Shown here piece by piece: positions 23,301 to 35,290 of a stretch of 64,000 bases of DNA (its first letter is position 1; each line of letters starts with the position of its first letter). A program made the position numbers and the translations under genes. The notes beneath the pieces were generated by a model. The model worked only from the letters and a program-made list of their open reading frames with translations, did no database searches and was not told the DNA's origin. Source of the DNA: Liolophura sinensis (Eukaryota > Mollusca > Polyplacophora > Chitonida > Chitonidae); the NCBI RefSeq assembly GCF_032854445.1, contig NC_088299.1, positions 1,401,001 through 1,465,000 of the forward strand, written 5' to 3'.

Positions 23301-26300
23301 TCTGGTATGAATTTTTGTGTTTTCTCTGGTATGAATTTTTGTGTTTTCTCTGGTATGAATTTTTGTGTTTTCTCTCATATAAATTTTTGAGTTTCTCTCA
23401 TATGAATTTTTTAGTTTTCTCTCATATGAATTTTTAAGTTTTCTCTCGTATGAATTTTTGAGTTTTCTCTTGTATGAATTTTTGAGGTTCATAATTTCAT
23501 GTGTAGAGTTCATGTTTTTGCAGGAAAGATTAGCCCACTTAAAGCGACAGTGTCAGCCACATCTTACAGAGGCAGCCAAGAGTTCTGTGGAAGGAATCTG
23601 TACCAAGATGTTTACTCTATCATGTGATTCTGCAAGGAAGGTCCGCGAGAAACATCTAGAGATTCTCAAGGAGAGCAATATTGAAGGTTTGTTGTTTAAC
23701 AAAGTCATGTTCTGAATTATGCTGAATTTTTGATACGGCCATATGTGTTTTATTAATCCTTGTACCATTACTTGTTTAGAGGGGGACTATACTTTGTACG
23801 TCTGCACCCCCGTCTGTCAACTGGCCACAAAACAGTCTATGGTCATTTTTGTCCTGTTATAGAGTCTCAGTATTTTTTCAGACTTTATTTTTTTGTAAAC
23901 AGCACTTAATTCTGTAGTGAAAGTGCATACATAGGGTTTCACTTTAATAGGTTAAGTATTAATAGGTTTAGTATATAGTCTATATATCCTGAACTATTAT
24001 ACTAATAAAAAAAAAACCTTGGTCATGGTCTGATATCTTCCAGTTTGGCATTGAAAGATAGTTTTTAATTCTGAAGGGGACATGCATTGCGTAAACAACA
24101 CTGGTTAAACATAGTCTATACCGATTCACATAGTCAGCTGTTTTGTATTGACAGAGCCTGATGCCCCCCCTGAGCTGACCACTAAGAGGAAGGTGATGTG
24201 TTACCCGATCCAGACCATGGTCCCGTGTCCTCGGCTACCTGTCATCCAGCACCAGACAGACCAGGAGACCACTCAGCTCACCTACGGCACAGAGGTACTC
24301 AAAATCAACACGTCACACCTACACAAACTGGTAAGTACTGTGTACACCTCCTCTGCAGACAAATTGCGGATTGTCGTGGGTTTCCCCCGATATGCAGATA
24401 TCTTAATTTTTCAACCTTTTCAACCACCGGTGTGACCATTATATGGAAATGTTCTGAGGTAATTGTTATTAGAGGTCGAAAAGGTTGAAGATTTTGCAGT
24501 AAAAGTATCTTCGTGTGAAGCATAATTTATTGCTAGCGATTTTAAGAAACAGAGTTCCAAGTTCTTAACTTCCCCACCCTTGTCATTTAATGACAAATCT
24601 TTACACAAATTTGTAAATAAAAATGACGGTTGGCCTTTGAATCTCCTTCAGCTATGGTTTGTGATTGATAATTGCTATGTACCTGAAGTACAGCTTTGAA
24701 TGGGCATGTAAACCACACAGCCACATAATTCTTCTCATTTTTGGGACAGATATTTGTGTTGTCGAACTTGACTTAGTAGAATATTATACTTCCTTTTCAG
24801 CCTTTTGGAAAAGTAAAGATATGAGTATGTTGTTCATTAGATGGTATAACCATGTGAGAAAATAGAAATTCCTGCTACAATTACATATATATTGGCTAAA
24901 ATGAGCAGAGCAGGTGTCCCAAAAATTAGAAGAAACAGGGTAGTTTGAATTATTTTGAAGCGTGTAGCTTACACATATGTGGAAGGATTCACATTTGTTT
25001 TTTTCGATAAATCAGCAATACTAGAAGGTTCAGGCTGGATTTATTACGAGAAATATTACAGTTTCCTACATGTATATGTCTATAACATCACTGATTCCTG
25101 TACAGAAATGATGAGTGTGCTATATCGCGTGAATATTCTGTAGTTTTGAAAAGGATGTTTTTAGGTAGCTTTACCATTACTGTGGCCCAGTGATAGCCGT
25201 GTCAAAGGTACTCAGTGTCATGTGAATATTGTGTAGTTTTCAAATAGTTTTACCATTACTATGACTGTCAGAGATGAGCAGCATTATGTGTACAACACTT
25301 GATGAAAGCAACACACAAACCTGAATCATTATTTCTATGCTTTGTAGGAACAGTTATACAGAATCTTCACAAGAGACGACCCAAAATTTGACAATTTCCT
25401 TGCAAGAGTCTTCTGTCTTCTAAGGAGATACAAGGTAATCTGTTTACTCCCACATTATTGCCCCGTCAAAGAGATGGGTAAATGTGGGGAATCATGCATG
25501 TCCGTTCTGCAAATTTTCCAGTTTTTTAAAAGTACAGTTATCTTACCAACATAAAGCTGTGCATGTTTATTATGATTATTATAGACAAGCGTTTTGCAAT
25601 TTTAACGTATCTGTGAGCAGGTGCAATAGACTATGGGAACTCTGTCAAACCTCACGTGAATGTATGCTTTCCAGTTCATTTACTGAGCAGATTAACCTTG
25701 GAATATAACACATCAGCTTCTTTATCATCATCACAACACAGCAAAACTGCTGTCACTGACAAGCTTAGCGACTTAGCACTGTAAAGAGTGCAAAAACAGT
25801 TTCTTACTACATGTATAGCAGTGCTCTCTGCACAGTGTAACATGGCATTAACTTCAGCATTTATGCATGTGCATGTAGAAACCACTGTTGTAAAGTAACG
25901 GGTAGTAAAGCAGGAACTTGTGAGCTATAAAGTAAATGTAAATGAAGATTGAGTTTGGCCTAACTTTGGCGTTTGACATGACGCATGCGCTATGTGGAAT
26001 ATGCTCCGAAGGGTGCGAAATACAGATAAGTATATTATAAGAATCTTACTTGCTTTTGAAATGTGCGGCTCTTTCTTTATTTATTTAGACATATTTTGGT
26101 ATCAAGAACTCAGAAGGGATCAGTCTACAAGGTGCTCTGCCTATCCAGGTGTTTGAGTGTCTCCATCGGGTGTTTGGGGTCACATTTGAGTGTTTTGCCT
26201 CTCCTCTTAACTGCTTCTTCAAGCAATATTGCTCGGCTTTCCCAGACACTGACTGCTACTTTGGATCCAGGGGGTAAGCCTTCAGCATATTTCTCTGGTA

Positions 26301-29300
26301 TTCTGTAAGATGTGGGAGTGTTGGCTCCGTGCTCTTTGACATTGTTCTTTTTAGAAGAGGTTGTCAGGTACCTGGAGACTACACCCAGTGTCTTGGACAC
26401 TATGGGATTTGAACAAGTGATCTCAGAGTCAGGCATCAATTTACCAGCAATACATGTTGACCATCCAGGGCCCAGTTCCATGAAGTAAACAGACTAAATG
26501 GGGAAATCCATCTTAAAGTTAGACATGTTTCCATCATTATCTATTACTGCTTAGCGAACTAGTACTGCTCTCTTACCCCATCCTCTTATACAACCGTATT
26601 TATATTTCATGTTCAATTGTGGTTTTAATAATGTTTGCATTCCACACTTAGGTCTAAGTTTGCTTCAGGAAGCTGAGCCCAGGACCAGACCACTTGATTT
26701 TATTTATTTGATTGGTGTTTTACACCGTACTCAAGAATGTTTCACTTATACGACGGCAACCAGCATTATGGTGGGAGGAAACGGGCTGAGCTCGGTGGAA
26801 ACCCACAACCATCTGCAGGTTGCTGACAGACCTTCTCACTTACGGCCAGAGAGGAAGCCAGCATGAGCTGGACTTGAACTCACAGCGACCGCATTGATGA
26901 GAGACTCCTGGGTCATTACGCTGTGCTAGCGCGCTAACCAACTGAGCCATGCAGGCCGCCAGGCCACTTGACCAAAAGGCCTCCACTAAATAGGAGGTGG
27001 TGTGTATGATGATTGGAAATGACATGGCTCATTAGATCACCTACATGCAAAGCAAAATAGCACAAGGGATATGTTTCATCATTGATGCTCCAGTTACATA
27101 TAAATGTTAAATGTACTTTATATATTGAGTTGAAGTTTTGCATTCATGTGACTCCCACAGACGAAATTCAGGTGTGGTCTATACCGGTGACATGCATTGC
27201 TGGTAATTTGGTGCCTGACTCTGAGATCAGTGGATGGAAGAATCTGTGTTATATTCAGAACATGTAATTCCCAATGACAATAATACTGTTACTTAAAGTC
27301 CACTTTTTACATGACATCTACCAATATGAAGGAGCTATGTACAGCATGTCTGACATAACTCCCCCAAGATTGTCGTGTGTCTGCAGTAGATTTACGCTTT
27401 TTTTTTTTTCAAACTTTGAAAATCTCGGCTTAATATTATAGGTGTGGTTCATTTACTGTGAAAAATATAAATTTTCCTCTGCAATGTGCACTATTGCTTT
27501 AAATTAAAATATATCTCTGTGTGTATAATGTCATGCATGTATGTATTTGAATCACAGTTGCTTTTTGGCATGTGTTAACTGAAGTGCTTATGAAACGGAG
27601 TTTAGTGAGGAGCAAGGATTCCTAAAGAATTTAAGGCCTGTCAGCAAAGTGCGGATGGTCGTGGGTTTTCCCCGGGCACTGCCCAGTTTCCTCCCACCAT
27701 AATGCTGGCCACTGTCGTATAAGTGAAATATTCTTGAGTACGGCGTAAAACGCCAAACGAATAAATAAATAAATATATGCAAATGGCTCTTTCAAATAAA
27801 TAAATAAATGAATAAAATCCTAAAGAATTTAAGCTCAAATGACACAAATGACAAAAACTGAAAATAAATGTATTCTAAATGTATTCTCAAGTCTACATTA
27901 AACCTGACACCACAATTCATACATCTTTAACCATCTTTATCGACAGCCCGATCTTGGACTTTCATCCAATCAGTGGCTCCTTTGAGGCTAACCCTCCCTT
28001 CAGTGAAGAACTTATGGAAGCAATGGTGGACCACTTTGAGGTAAGTTTTAGAAATATCTTGTGTGTTTTCTTTCAAGGAATCTGGTGATAAAAGCAGAAG
28101 TATTACTGCAATAATTATGTCTCCTCCTGAAAGGAAGGAGACATTCTGTTTTTGTGTTGTCTGGCATCCTTAATCATAACACAATGTCTCCAAAACCAAA
28201 TATCCAGATTGAATAAACCTTTGCACAGAATCATGGTCTGGGATTTTGGTGGTCAAAGCTGAAATTTGATAAACTTGCTGAGGTCAGAGTTTTCCTGATT
28301 GGCCTGCTAAGTCTTGTCTGTGTACAGTACAGAAAATCTCAAAAACTACTGGGTCATTTCCTTCAAAATTTGCATATGGACTCCTGGGTCTGATTACATT
28401 TTGGTGGTTGAAGCTGACCAAGTCAAAATTCATGTTAATAGTCTGCATACATGTATATCTTTTGCACAAAATATCCCCAAGAGAACAGATTGGGTAAAGA
28501 AGTTCAACTACACATTTTCAGATATATACATGTAATGTCTGCATTGGGTTTGCACTAGACTGTAATTAAGTCTGGAGAGGGCTACAATTGTTCTTTTTCT
28601 TTTTTGTGTCCAATTAATATTTTTGGATGGACAGATTATATGAAACAAAATCAATGCATTGATGGTTTTTAATACACTTAAAGAAATAAAGCAAAAGGGG
28701 AATATTTTTCAACTTGTCTGTCATCGGGTCTCCACTGGGCTCAGTCATCAGCAGATTTACTTATTTATTTCATTGTTTTTTAACACCATATTCAGGAATT
28801 CTCACATTAACATTCGATTGCAGCCAGTTGTATGGGTGGAAGAAAACTAGACCAGGCCTTAATGAGAACATTTTAGTATGTATTATTTTTTGTGATGATA
28901 TACACAAAAAATGTAATGAATATATTGATTTCATAATGGAATGTTCGTGTTGTAGAGCTTATTGAGTGAGACTTTGGAGCCACTGTCCTTCATTGTTTTC
29001 ATACCAGAGTGGAGGGACCCACCCACAGAGGCCCTTATCAGATTAGAGTCCAGCAGGTAAGTCTTGAGCTGCACTCAAGAATATTTCACTCATACTACAG
29101 CAAGCAGCATTATAGTGGGAACAAACCTTAAGTAAGTCTGTAGGGACGTGAACACTTCTCTATGACATTGCATGTTCTGAGAATTCATGAATTTCCGATA
29201 ATAACAACCTATTACTGTTGTGAATCAAACATATTGATCATCAATACTTTAATGATTAAGGAAAAATTTTTGTTTGACCGAAGTAGAGAAGTCCTTGGAC

Positions 29301-30439
29301 TATAATTCAGGGTAGGATTGGCTGAAAAGAGAAGTGAAAACCTTTGTTAGGGAAAACTGATGATTTTTCTTTCTTTAAACTTTATGGGGAAGGTTGACTG
29401 CTCACTGTGGTCAGTACATGTACATGTATGTTCAGTTAATTGCCTGGTATTATGTACATGTGAGACTTCGAACAACATGTTATCTTAGCATTAGTATAGG
29501 TATGAAATCTTGTGGCCGTAAACTTGTTTAAGACTCCCATTATTCTGACCAGAAGATGTCTTTACCACTCCAATGTTACTTTGTCTCAGTACGGGGGAGT
29601 TTTTTGGCCTAAATTATATTCAAATTTCACCGGCTTCTATACTATGTCAATTCCATTAGTATTCAAAAAGTAGTTGGTATTAATTAGCCAAATGCTATGC
29701 TGAAAATAACGTCACAAAATGATTAGTGAAGGGGATGATGGGCTGAAGTTGATAGCAGTGATGCACATTTCTCCCTCAGGTTCAAGAAGAAGCAGGTTGT
29801 CATGCCAGCTTATGAACATGAGTACAGACATGGCTTCCAACATCTGTGTTCAAAGTAAGTAGAACATTCATTTGGGACATAAATATCAAGACCTAAACAG
29901 TAAGAGGTTTCCTTGTCCAAGATGACACTATCTTCATCTACACATATTACACTGCATGTCTCACAATACTGGTGTGGATCCTGTGTGAGTGTGGGAATTA
30001 CCATGTACTACCAAGGTGATGGTTTTCCCAGGTGCCATTCACCTACATGTACAGTACAATATATATTTAGTGACTTGTACTGAAAGTCAGATCTCGGTGT
30101 TAGACAAAGTCAGTGGCATATGGTGGTAATTAGAAAACTTATTTTCTTCTAAATCTCTGGAAAGACATTGTAAGAAAAGCAGAAGACTATGTAAAGAAAG
30201 CCGGTTGTGTGTTGTTGACCATAAACCAGATAGACAGCTGTTCTGTATCAATTAGTTAGTATCAATTGTCTCACCATTGTTGTTTTTTTCTGTCTTGTAG
30301 ACAAGATATGAATGTGAAATCCTCTCATGGCACCTTGGTGGTTTTCTTGCAAAATGAAGCTGGTTTTGCACGATGGGGTCCAACATCAGAGAGAATACAG
30401 GAGCTTCTGCTGTCTTGTAGGCCCAAGGATTCTGTGTGA
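14393..30439 (+). CDS. PCIF1: mRNA cap-adjacent m6A (m6Am) methyltransferase, PCIF1/CAPAM
   Basis: PCIF1 N6-methylates cap-adjacent 2'-O-methyladenosine and binds phosphorylated RNA polymerase II through its WW domain. Thirteen coding exons, all GT-AG and in frame, give 661 residues (human about 704): 14393-14713, 16641-16798, 16982-17136, 18117-18348, 21912-22011, 23524-23686, 24155-24330, 25348-25434, 26089-26273, 27947-28040, 28956-29056, 29780-29854, 30301-30439. The WW domain lies at about 72-103 (Trp76, Trp99). The helical and methyltransferase core follows; the catalytic NPPF motif is intact at 541-544, within GSFEANPPF, so the enzyme should be active. The start at 14393 begins MSKPDSD and matches the family's disordered N-terminus. 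A nine-codon out-of-frame uORF (14362-14391) ends just before it. The C-terminus is shorter than the vertebrate serine-rich tail. Identification is certain from every exon. Confidence 0.96.
15680..16465. repeat. Three ~150-bp repeat units in PCIF1 intron 1
   Basis: Units near 15680-15835, 15880-16030 and 16320-16460 share GGTATCTCAAAAAGTACTG, a TTGATG(T/C)(C/T)CT(A/G)CATG block and GTAAATTA near the end. The third is separated from the second by a minus-strand SINE, so the array predates that insertion. Confidence 0.55.
16041..16294 (-). mobile_element. SINE, near full length, in PCIF1 intron 1
   Basis: Minus-strand copy running from the TTTATT tail to a degraded tRNA-like head (CTCGGCCATGGGGACC). 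Probable short target duplication around AAGTGTC(G/T)TG on both sides. It splits an older intronic tandem repeat. Confidence 0.8.
17770..17875. repeat. Short tandem repeat, ~24-bp unit
   Basis: Four to five units of GATCACTGATGTTGTTCACA, in the fourth PCIF1 intron (numbering introns between coding exons, the third). Confidence 0.75.
17893..18092 (+). mobile_element. SINE, 5'-truncated, abutting a PCIF1 acceptor
   Basis: It begins just before the B box and ends in AAATAAATAAAT, only about 25 bp before the exon starting at 18117. The exon's branch site and pyrimidine tract must therefore lie in the last bases or within the SINE tail. Confidence 0.85.
18349..21911. other. Long PCIF1 intron, no repeat or gene recognised
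   Basis: A 3.6-kb intron between coding exons 4 and 5. Open stretches such as 21074-21382 and 19886-20182 have no domain and no splice context. No SINE was recognised, in contrast to neighbouring introns. Confidence 0.4.
22084..22231 (+). mobile_element. SINE fragment, 3' half
   Basis: Only the 3' half with the tail GATAAATAAATAAATAAATA remains, about 70 bp downstream of the PCIF1 exon ending at 22011. Confidence 0.75.
22695..23485. repeat. 24-bp minisatellite with higher-order structure in PCIF1 intron
   Basis: About 33 units of a 24-bp sequence of the form TTTTCTCTCGTATGAATTTT plus TGTG. Variants (CGTATGA, CGTATAA, GGTATGA, CATATAA) recur in the same order about every 144 bp, so six-unit blocks were duplicated. 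The unit is a multiple of three without stops, so long open frames on both strands here are artefacts. It ends about 40 bp before the PCIF1 exon at 23524. Confidence 0.92.
26690..26971 (-). mobile_element. Full-length SINE with target duplication in PCIF1 intron
   Basis: Minus-strand complete copy with tail, central block, B box and A box. The flanking 8-bp duplication CCACTTGA is at 26690-26697 and 26964-26971. Confidence 0.9.
27636..27817 (+). mobile_element. SINE copy carrying a 3'-transduced flank
   Basis: A 5'-truncated SINE flanked by a 16-bp target duplication TCCTAAAGAATTTAAG (27620-27635, 27818-27833). Between the duplications, after the SINE tail, lie TATGCAAATGGCTCTTTCAAA and then a second tail of AAAT repeats. 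The segment 27754-27796 is the exact reverse complement of 7458-7500. Confidence 0.85.
27990..28001 (+). other. PCIF1: NPPF catalytic motif codons of PCIF1
   Basis: AAC CCT CCC TTC encodes Asn-Pro-Pro-Phe, the signature of N6-adenine methyltransferases of the PCIF1 type (human 553-556). It lies in the tenth coding exon. Some insect PCIF1 proteins are reported catalytically dead; this copy keeps the motif. Confidence 0.93.
28110..28440. repeat. Imperfect internal duplication in PCIF1 intron
   Basis: Two ~150-bp stretches share GGTCTG(G)GATT.. and TTTTGGTGGT(T/C)(G/A)AAGCTGA blocks, at about 28230-28270 and 28380-28420. Probably an old repeat of unknown family. Confidence 0.4.
28751..28855 (-). 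mobile_element. Highly diverged SINE fragment
   Basis: It shows TTTATTT, GTTTTTTAACACCATATTCA and a later GGGTGGAAGAAAAC, aligned in order with the minus-strand family consensus but strongly decayed. A shorter similar scrap lies at about 29070-29130. Confidence 0.5.
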
Positions 30440-31130
30440 GGCATTGAGAGAGCAAAGAGACTATCTGACCTCTACTGACCAGTGGTCAGTGTGATGTGGC
30501 TGAATGACCTATTTTGAACAGTGGTTAGTGGGAAGTGGCTGAATGACCTATTCTGGACAGTGGTTAGTGGGAAGTTACTAACTGACCAGTGGTCAGTGTG
30601 AAATGGCGGAATAACCTATTCTGGACAGTGGTTAGTGGGAAGTACCTAACTGACCAGTGGTCAATGTGAAGTGGCGGAATAACCTATTCTGGACAGTGGT
30701 TAGTGGGAAGTAACTAACTGACCAGTGGTCAGTGTGAAGTGGCTGAATAACTATTTCTGGACAGTGGTTAGTGTGAAGTAACTAACTGACCAGTGGTCAA
30801 TATGAAGTGGCGGAATAACCTATTCTGGACAGTGGTTAGTGTGAAGTAACTAACTGACCAGTGGTCAGTGTGAAGTGGCTAATTGACCTCTACAGTCCAA
30901 TGGTCAGTGTGGCCTCAATAGACCAGTGGTCAGTGTGATGTGGCTAACTGACCTCTACAGCCCGATGGTCAGTGTGATGTAGAGAACTGACCTCTACAGA
31001 CCAGTGGCCAGTGTGAAGTGGTTAACTGATCTCTACAGCCCGATGATCAGTGTGGTGTAGCTAACTGACCTCTACAGACCATTGGTCACTGTGATGTGGC
31101 TAACTGACCTCTACAGATCAGCAATCAAGC
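30440..31130. repeat. ~34/68-bp minisatellite directly after PCIF1 stop codon
   Basis: It starts about 20 bp after the TGA. Each ~34-bp unit centres on a (G/C)A(C/G)AGTGGT(C/T)AGTG core. Pairs form a 68-bp higher unit that includes TGACCAGTGGTCA, a near-perfect inverted repeat, and AATAACCTATTCTGGACAG. About 18-20 basic units. It would lie in the 3' UTR. Confidence 0.88.
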
Positions 31131-34100
31131 TGCTGTAAGATATATAGGAAGAGAGAGAAGCATAAAATGGGTTGCAGCACGTAACACAGGGCTCATGGTT
31201 CATTGACTCACTGAGGTGTAGTACATTATCATGCAGATCAGCACTGCCTTTAGCAGTGCAAGTGTGCTTCACATCCAGCCGAGTTCATCCTGGCTTGTTG
31301 ATGGCAGTCTTAGTCTTCAGTGGTCATGTCCACTAGAGTTGTCCCGCTAGATAGTTGGGAGAGAACAGTTAGACTTAAGGTTGGTGTTTGTGAGGTTCCA
31401 TCTCTCTGCAGGTTTTTTCCAACTTACCAATTCAGCATCTCTGTCATGTACATGTTATTACATGTAGCAAATGACACCGAAGCTGACACCTGCATCTTGT
31501 CAATTTGTCTTCAGTTCTTACTGACAGATAGGTGATTCCTTACCAGGTGTTACACTGAATATGGCGTTCAGGTGTATATATCTCAATATTTCCTTTGTGC
31601 AATGGGTGTGTTATCCTATGTCATGCAGACATAAATGTTTATGCCACGGTAAATAATTACAGTTTCCAACATCTACATTTACTTATTGTGCATTGTATCA
31701 GAATTTGCATCACTGATACTAAATGTTTCCTGATGTGATGCAAGTTCTTCACTGGTAACAGTTTCCTACTTTCTTTACTCGTAACATGTTACCAATGAAC
31801 AGTCTGTGTTGTACCAGTGGTTAGTTAGAGCTTGCTGTTGGTGTTATAATGATTACAACTGGAGGTGCCCTTCATGTTCACTGCACCATGCTGATGTACA
31901 TGTGGCTTGTTACATCAGTTTTACTGGTCTTACGTTGAAAGTTATGAAGTGCCTTTGATCAGGTTAGAGTATAGAGAGCATCTTTAAAGGTTACAGTCCT
32001 GGAGACAGCTGTTCAAAAGTGTACTAAAAGTTAAGCCAGGCTTAAATCTTAATACCCATCTTGTTCCAATATAAAACCAAGTGGGCTTTAGTCCAGACTA
32101 AGGTTAGGTTTATTCCCGGCTTAAATGCTAGTACACTTTTGAACAACTGGGTCCTGTAAACCAAGATTTTATCACAACTCAGAATTATTTATGGTCTTAA
32201 TTAGTATGAAGTTTAGAATCATGACAAACAATGAGCAATTGTCAAGGAGTGCTTGGGGTATTCAGTTTAAATTAGTCTCGTCTTAAACTTTCTCCTCTGT
32301 GGTATACATGTTGCATGGTGTTTTAGCTGATGGACTGCTGCAGATCATGCAGCATATTCCATATCACTTGTATTTTTAATATACAAATGTAATATAACCC
32401 TGTAACAGTTTTAACATGCAACATGTCTAGCAGTATATCAAAATGCAGACGTTAATCCATATAAACATAAATACCTACATGTATATCAGACTTATTGTTG
32501 GTCCAAATGGAAAATGTTTGAAATCCATATGAATCACCTTTCAGCACATCAGCCAAGGAAAAACTTAATTTCACTCAGCATGTTAAGTCCTCTCGTGTTT
32601 GGAGCAAAACAACACAGTATTGCTGTAGATGTGATAGAGATGCATGTGCTTTCGCGTGGCGAAAGGGCATTGCAGCTATTTCAGATTTATTAATACAAGT
32701 AGCAGTCTTGCCACCCCTTGCTGTATATTTATCAGAGATCTGTACATATTATCACTTGTCAAAGATTTAAACCCATTTTATTGGTGCACATAATACTTGG
32801 AGGTGTAAATAGATCATTTACATGTTACAGTATGTATTGTCAGTGTACATTAGCTTCTCTGCATGTGTGGGATCACCCAGGCATGCCAAAAGTCTCTCAT
32901 ACTGTACACACTTGTTTTATTAGTATGCTCCTGTCTCTATTAAAGTCTTCACATTTATAAACAGATATCATATGTAATCATATTCAGGTTTGTATTTGCA
33001 TCAAATGGATTGGGTTAGGTTGACTAGGTTATTATTGAATTAAAATCAGTTTTGTCAGCTTTTGTTGATATGATAATTTCAGTAGCACGGCTCTTCAGGT
33101 GTCCGTTTTTATTGGCCTAGCATTATTGATTGTCAGCTCAGTGGTCATCAGTGGCAGTGTGGCCCCAACAGAGAAACAGCAATTCAAAACCAGGGTATTA
33201 CTGTCATTGTCATTCCTGTAAATTCTGGCTGTAATAGTCATTTTCAACCATTGATGCTGATTTTATTGATTTATAAAGATGCTTCATATAGTTTTATTAT
33301 GTAAAATAAGAAGTGCCATTAGACATTTTTATCTTTTAAGCAGCCTGTGTAGATATGTCTTTCTGGACAAATCATCCAAAATCTTTATACTTGTATTCTT
33401 AAATTTTGGCTTCAAATTTGCTGTGGGAGATATTATGATTAGTTTTAGGCTGATATGATTTTACCTTAATTCAGTCGTGAATTGTACAGTACCAAAGCCT
33501 CTAGTTCACTTACAAAACTTCCATTTTGTCACCTTATATAGGTCATCAAGGTTAATTACTGAAATTCCTGATGAATTATTATTGGCATCTTCCTTCTTTT
33601 CACTTCACCATAGTTTAACTGAAGCAAAGTCTACCTTTTTCACCAAATCACAGTACATTCATGAATATTGATCATTTCATCAGACCTGTTGTTATTAGAC
33701 ATTGTTTTGGGTCACTTTTGTTATTAATCTTTATGTTGATATACTTGTTGCGATAATTCTTTTTCAAAGGAGGTAATTCAATCTAGTATTTTGTACAGAA
33801 GATAGCATTTGTTGTGTTGTTGCATAAAATAGATACATTTATAAGTTTTAATATATTTGTACAAAGATGTTTGTTTTATTACTGTTTTAATTCTTTTCAT
33901 ATTGTTCTCATAATCTTGAAAAGAAAATTGTTGTACCTTGAATTATGTAATGACAAGAAATTTTAAACTTTTAAAAAACTTCAGTTATGTTTCGTAAAAA
34001 AAATGCATTATTGATGGATTGTATCAGTACAATCATGGATAAGTTTTTTACGCATGTGAAGTAATTTAGCGGGTGAAATTTGATTTGAAATTCATGTTTG

Positions 34101-35290
34101 CACAGAAACATGCTCTTTAAACAAGGGAAAATATCACCATAACAAAATCCTGAATATGTAAATTTGACAGATTTTTTTCTTTTTTCAATTGTAAGTTATC
34201 TCTCTCATCATTTCTAGATTTTAAACAAGTATTCTGTGTTTTGTATTTTTGTCGTAACTTATTGCGTTCAAAAACCTTAGTTCTTACAGAAGTGTTACCC
34301 AAAGCATTCAGTGTAATCACAAATTATGAAATGCAATCTCATTTTTGTGTTTGTCTCTGGCCTTTGATTTATTAAACTGCCATCAGGAAAGTTCATTATC
34401 ATTTATTTTGACACAAAACTCTGTTAGTTGTGTATAAGTAGTACATTTGTGGGGCCGTGACCAGTTCCAAATAGGAATCACAGCATAAGATAACTGTTAG
34501 ACTACCTATATTCTATTGTCTGGAATATCATGCCATGTGTGTATTTCAATTCATGATCTTGTTGTCTTTCTGTTAGGCCATCTGTATCTGTCTAGTGTTT
34601 CTATTTGAGAGATTGTTCTTCAAAATTGTGAAGACGTTTTAGCTATTCTCACGTCCCACGTGTATTAATTAGCCAAGTTAATGCCTCTGGAGATCCTGTG
34701 TAATAGACAAAAATCATCAAATTTCCACACACAGAATGTCTTGTATGACGTCTCCTTTAATGCTGTCTTTCTAAAGCACATATGCATGCATTGTGACACC
34801 AATGTTTTCGCTACAAAGATCATTGTAGATTTCCTCTACAAAGTTTGGTGCTATGTTTTTTGAGTAACACGGAATATTAACCCAATAGTTTACGCACGGA
34901 AGTCCATGTGAGTTTTGCCAATGTTGATGAATTTGCTTGTAAATAATGTTTTGTTTGTTAAATTCTCTGACTCCAGTGTTAATATAAGTTGATTTTAATA
35001 CACAGTATCTCCATATTAGTTTAATCAAATTATCCTACCTTGATGTACATAGACCTTTATTTATAGTGTTATGGAATTAGCTATAAAGAACATTATAGCA
35101 TAATAAATGTCTTGTCAAATAATTATTTTGGACCCTAAAATTGTTCATTTTACATGTACATGGAAATTTGGAATGTGGATCAATCATAGGTGAATTTATT
35201 ACGTTAGATATTCTTAAACAAACTGGAGGTGAATTTGTCTGTTCTGACAATTTAGTAGCATCTGTCATTTCATATAATGTAATGGCTGCA
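31131..35290 (+). other. Probable long 3' UTR or downstream flank of PCIF1
   Basis: AT-rich, without splice structure or domains. The only canonical AATAAA noticed is at 35102-35107; ATTAAA occurs at 32939, 33039 and 34371. The polyadenylation site is therefore unclear, and the UTR may be several kb long. A MITE lies inside at 32006-32150. Confidence 0.35.
32006..32150. mobile_element. MITE with ~32-bp terminal inverted repeats
   Basis: The left end CAGCTGTTCAAAAGTGTACT and the right end, read on the other strand, CCAGTTGTTCAAAAGTGTACT (first 20 bases compared) match closely and continue inward to TTAAGCC on each side. About 145 bp and noncoding. The outer flanks are also partly complementary. 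Confidence 0.75.

Noticed and set aside
22618-23513. Long open frames on both strands encoding repeated FLSYEF and KIHTREN units
   Set aside because: They are produced by a 24-bp tandem repeat free of stops, inside a PCIF1 intron.
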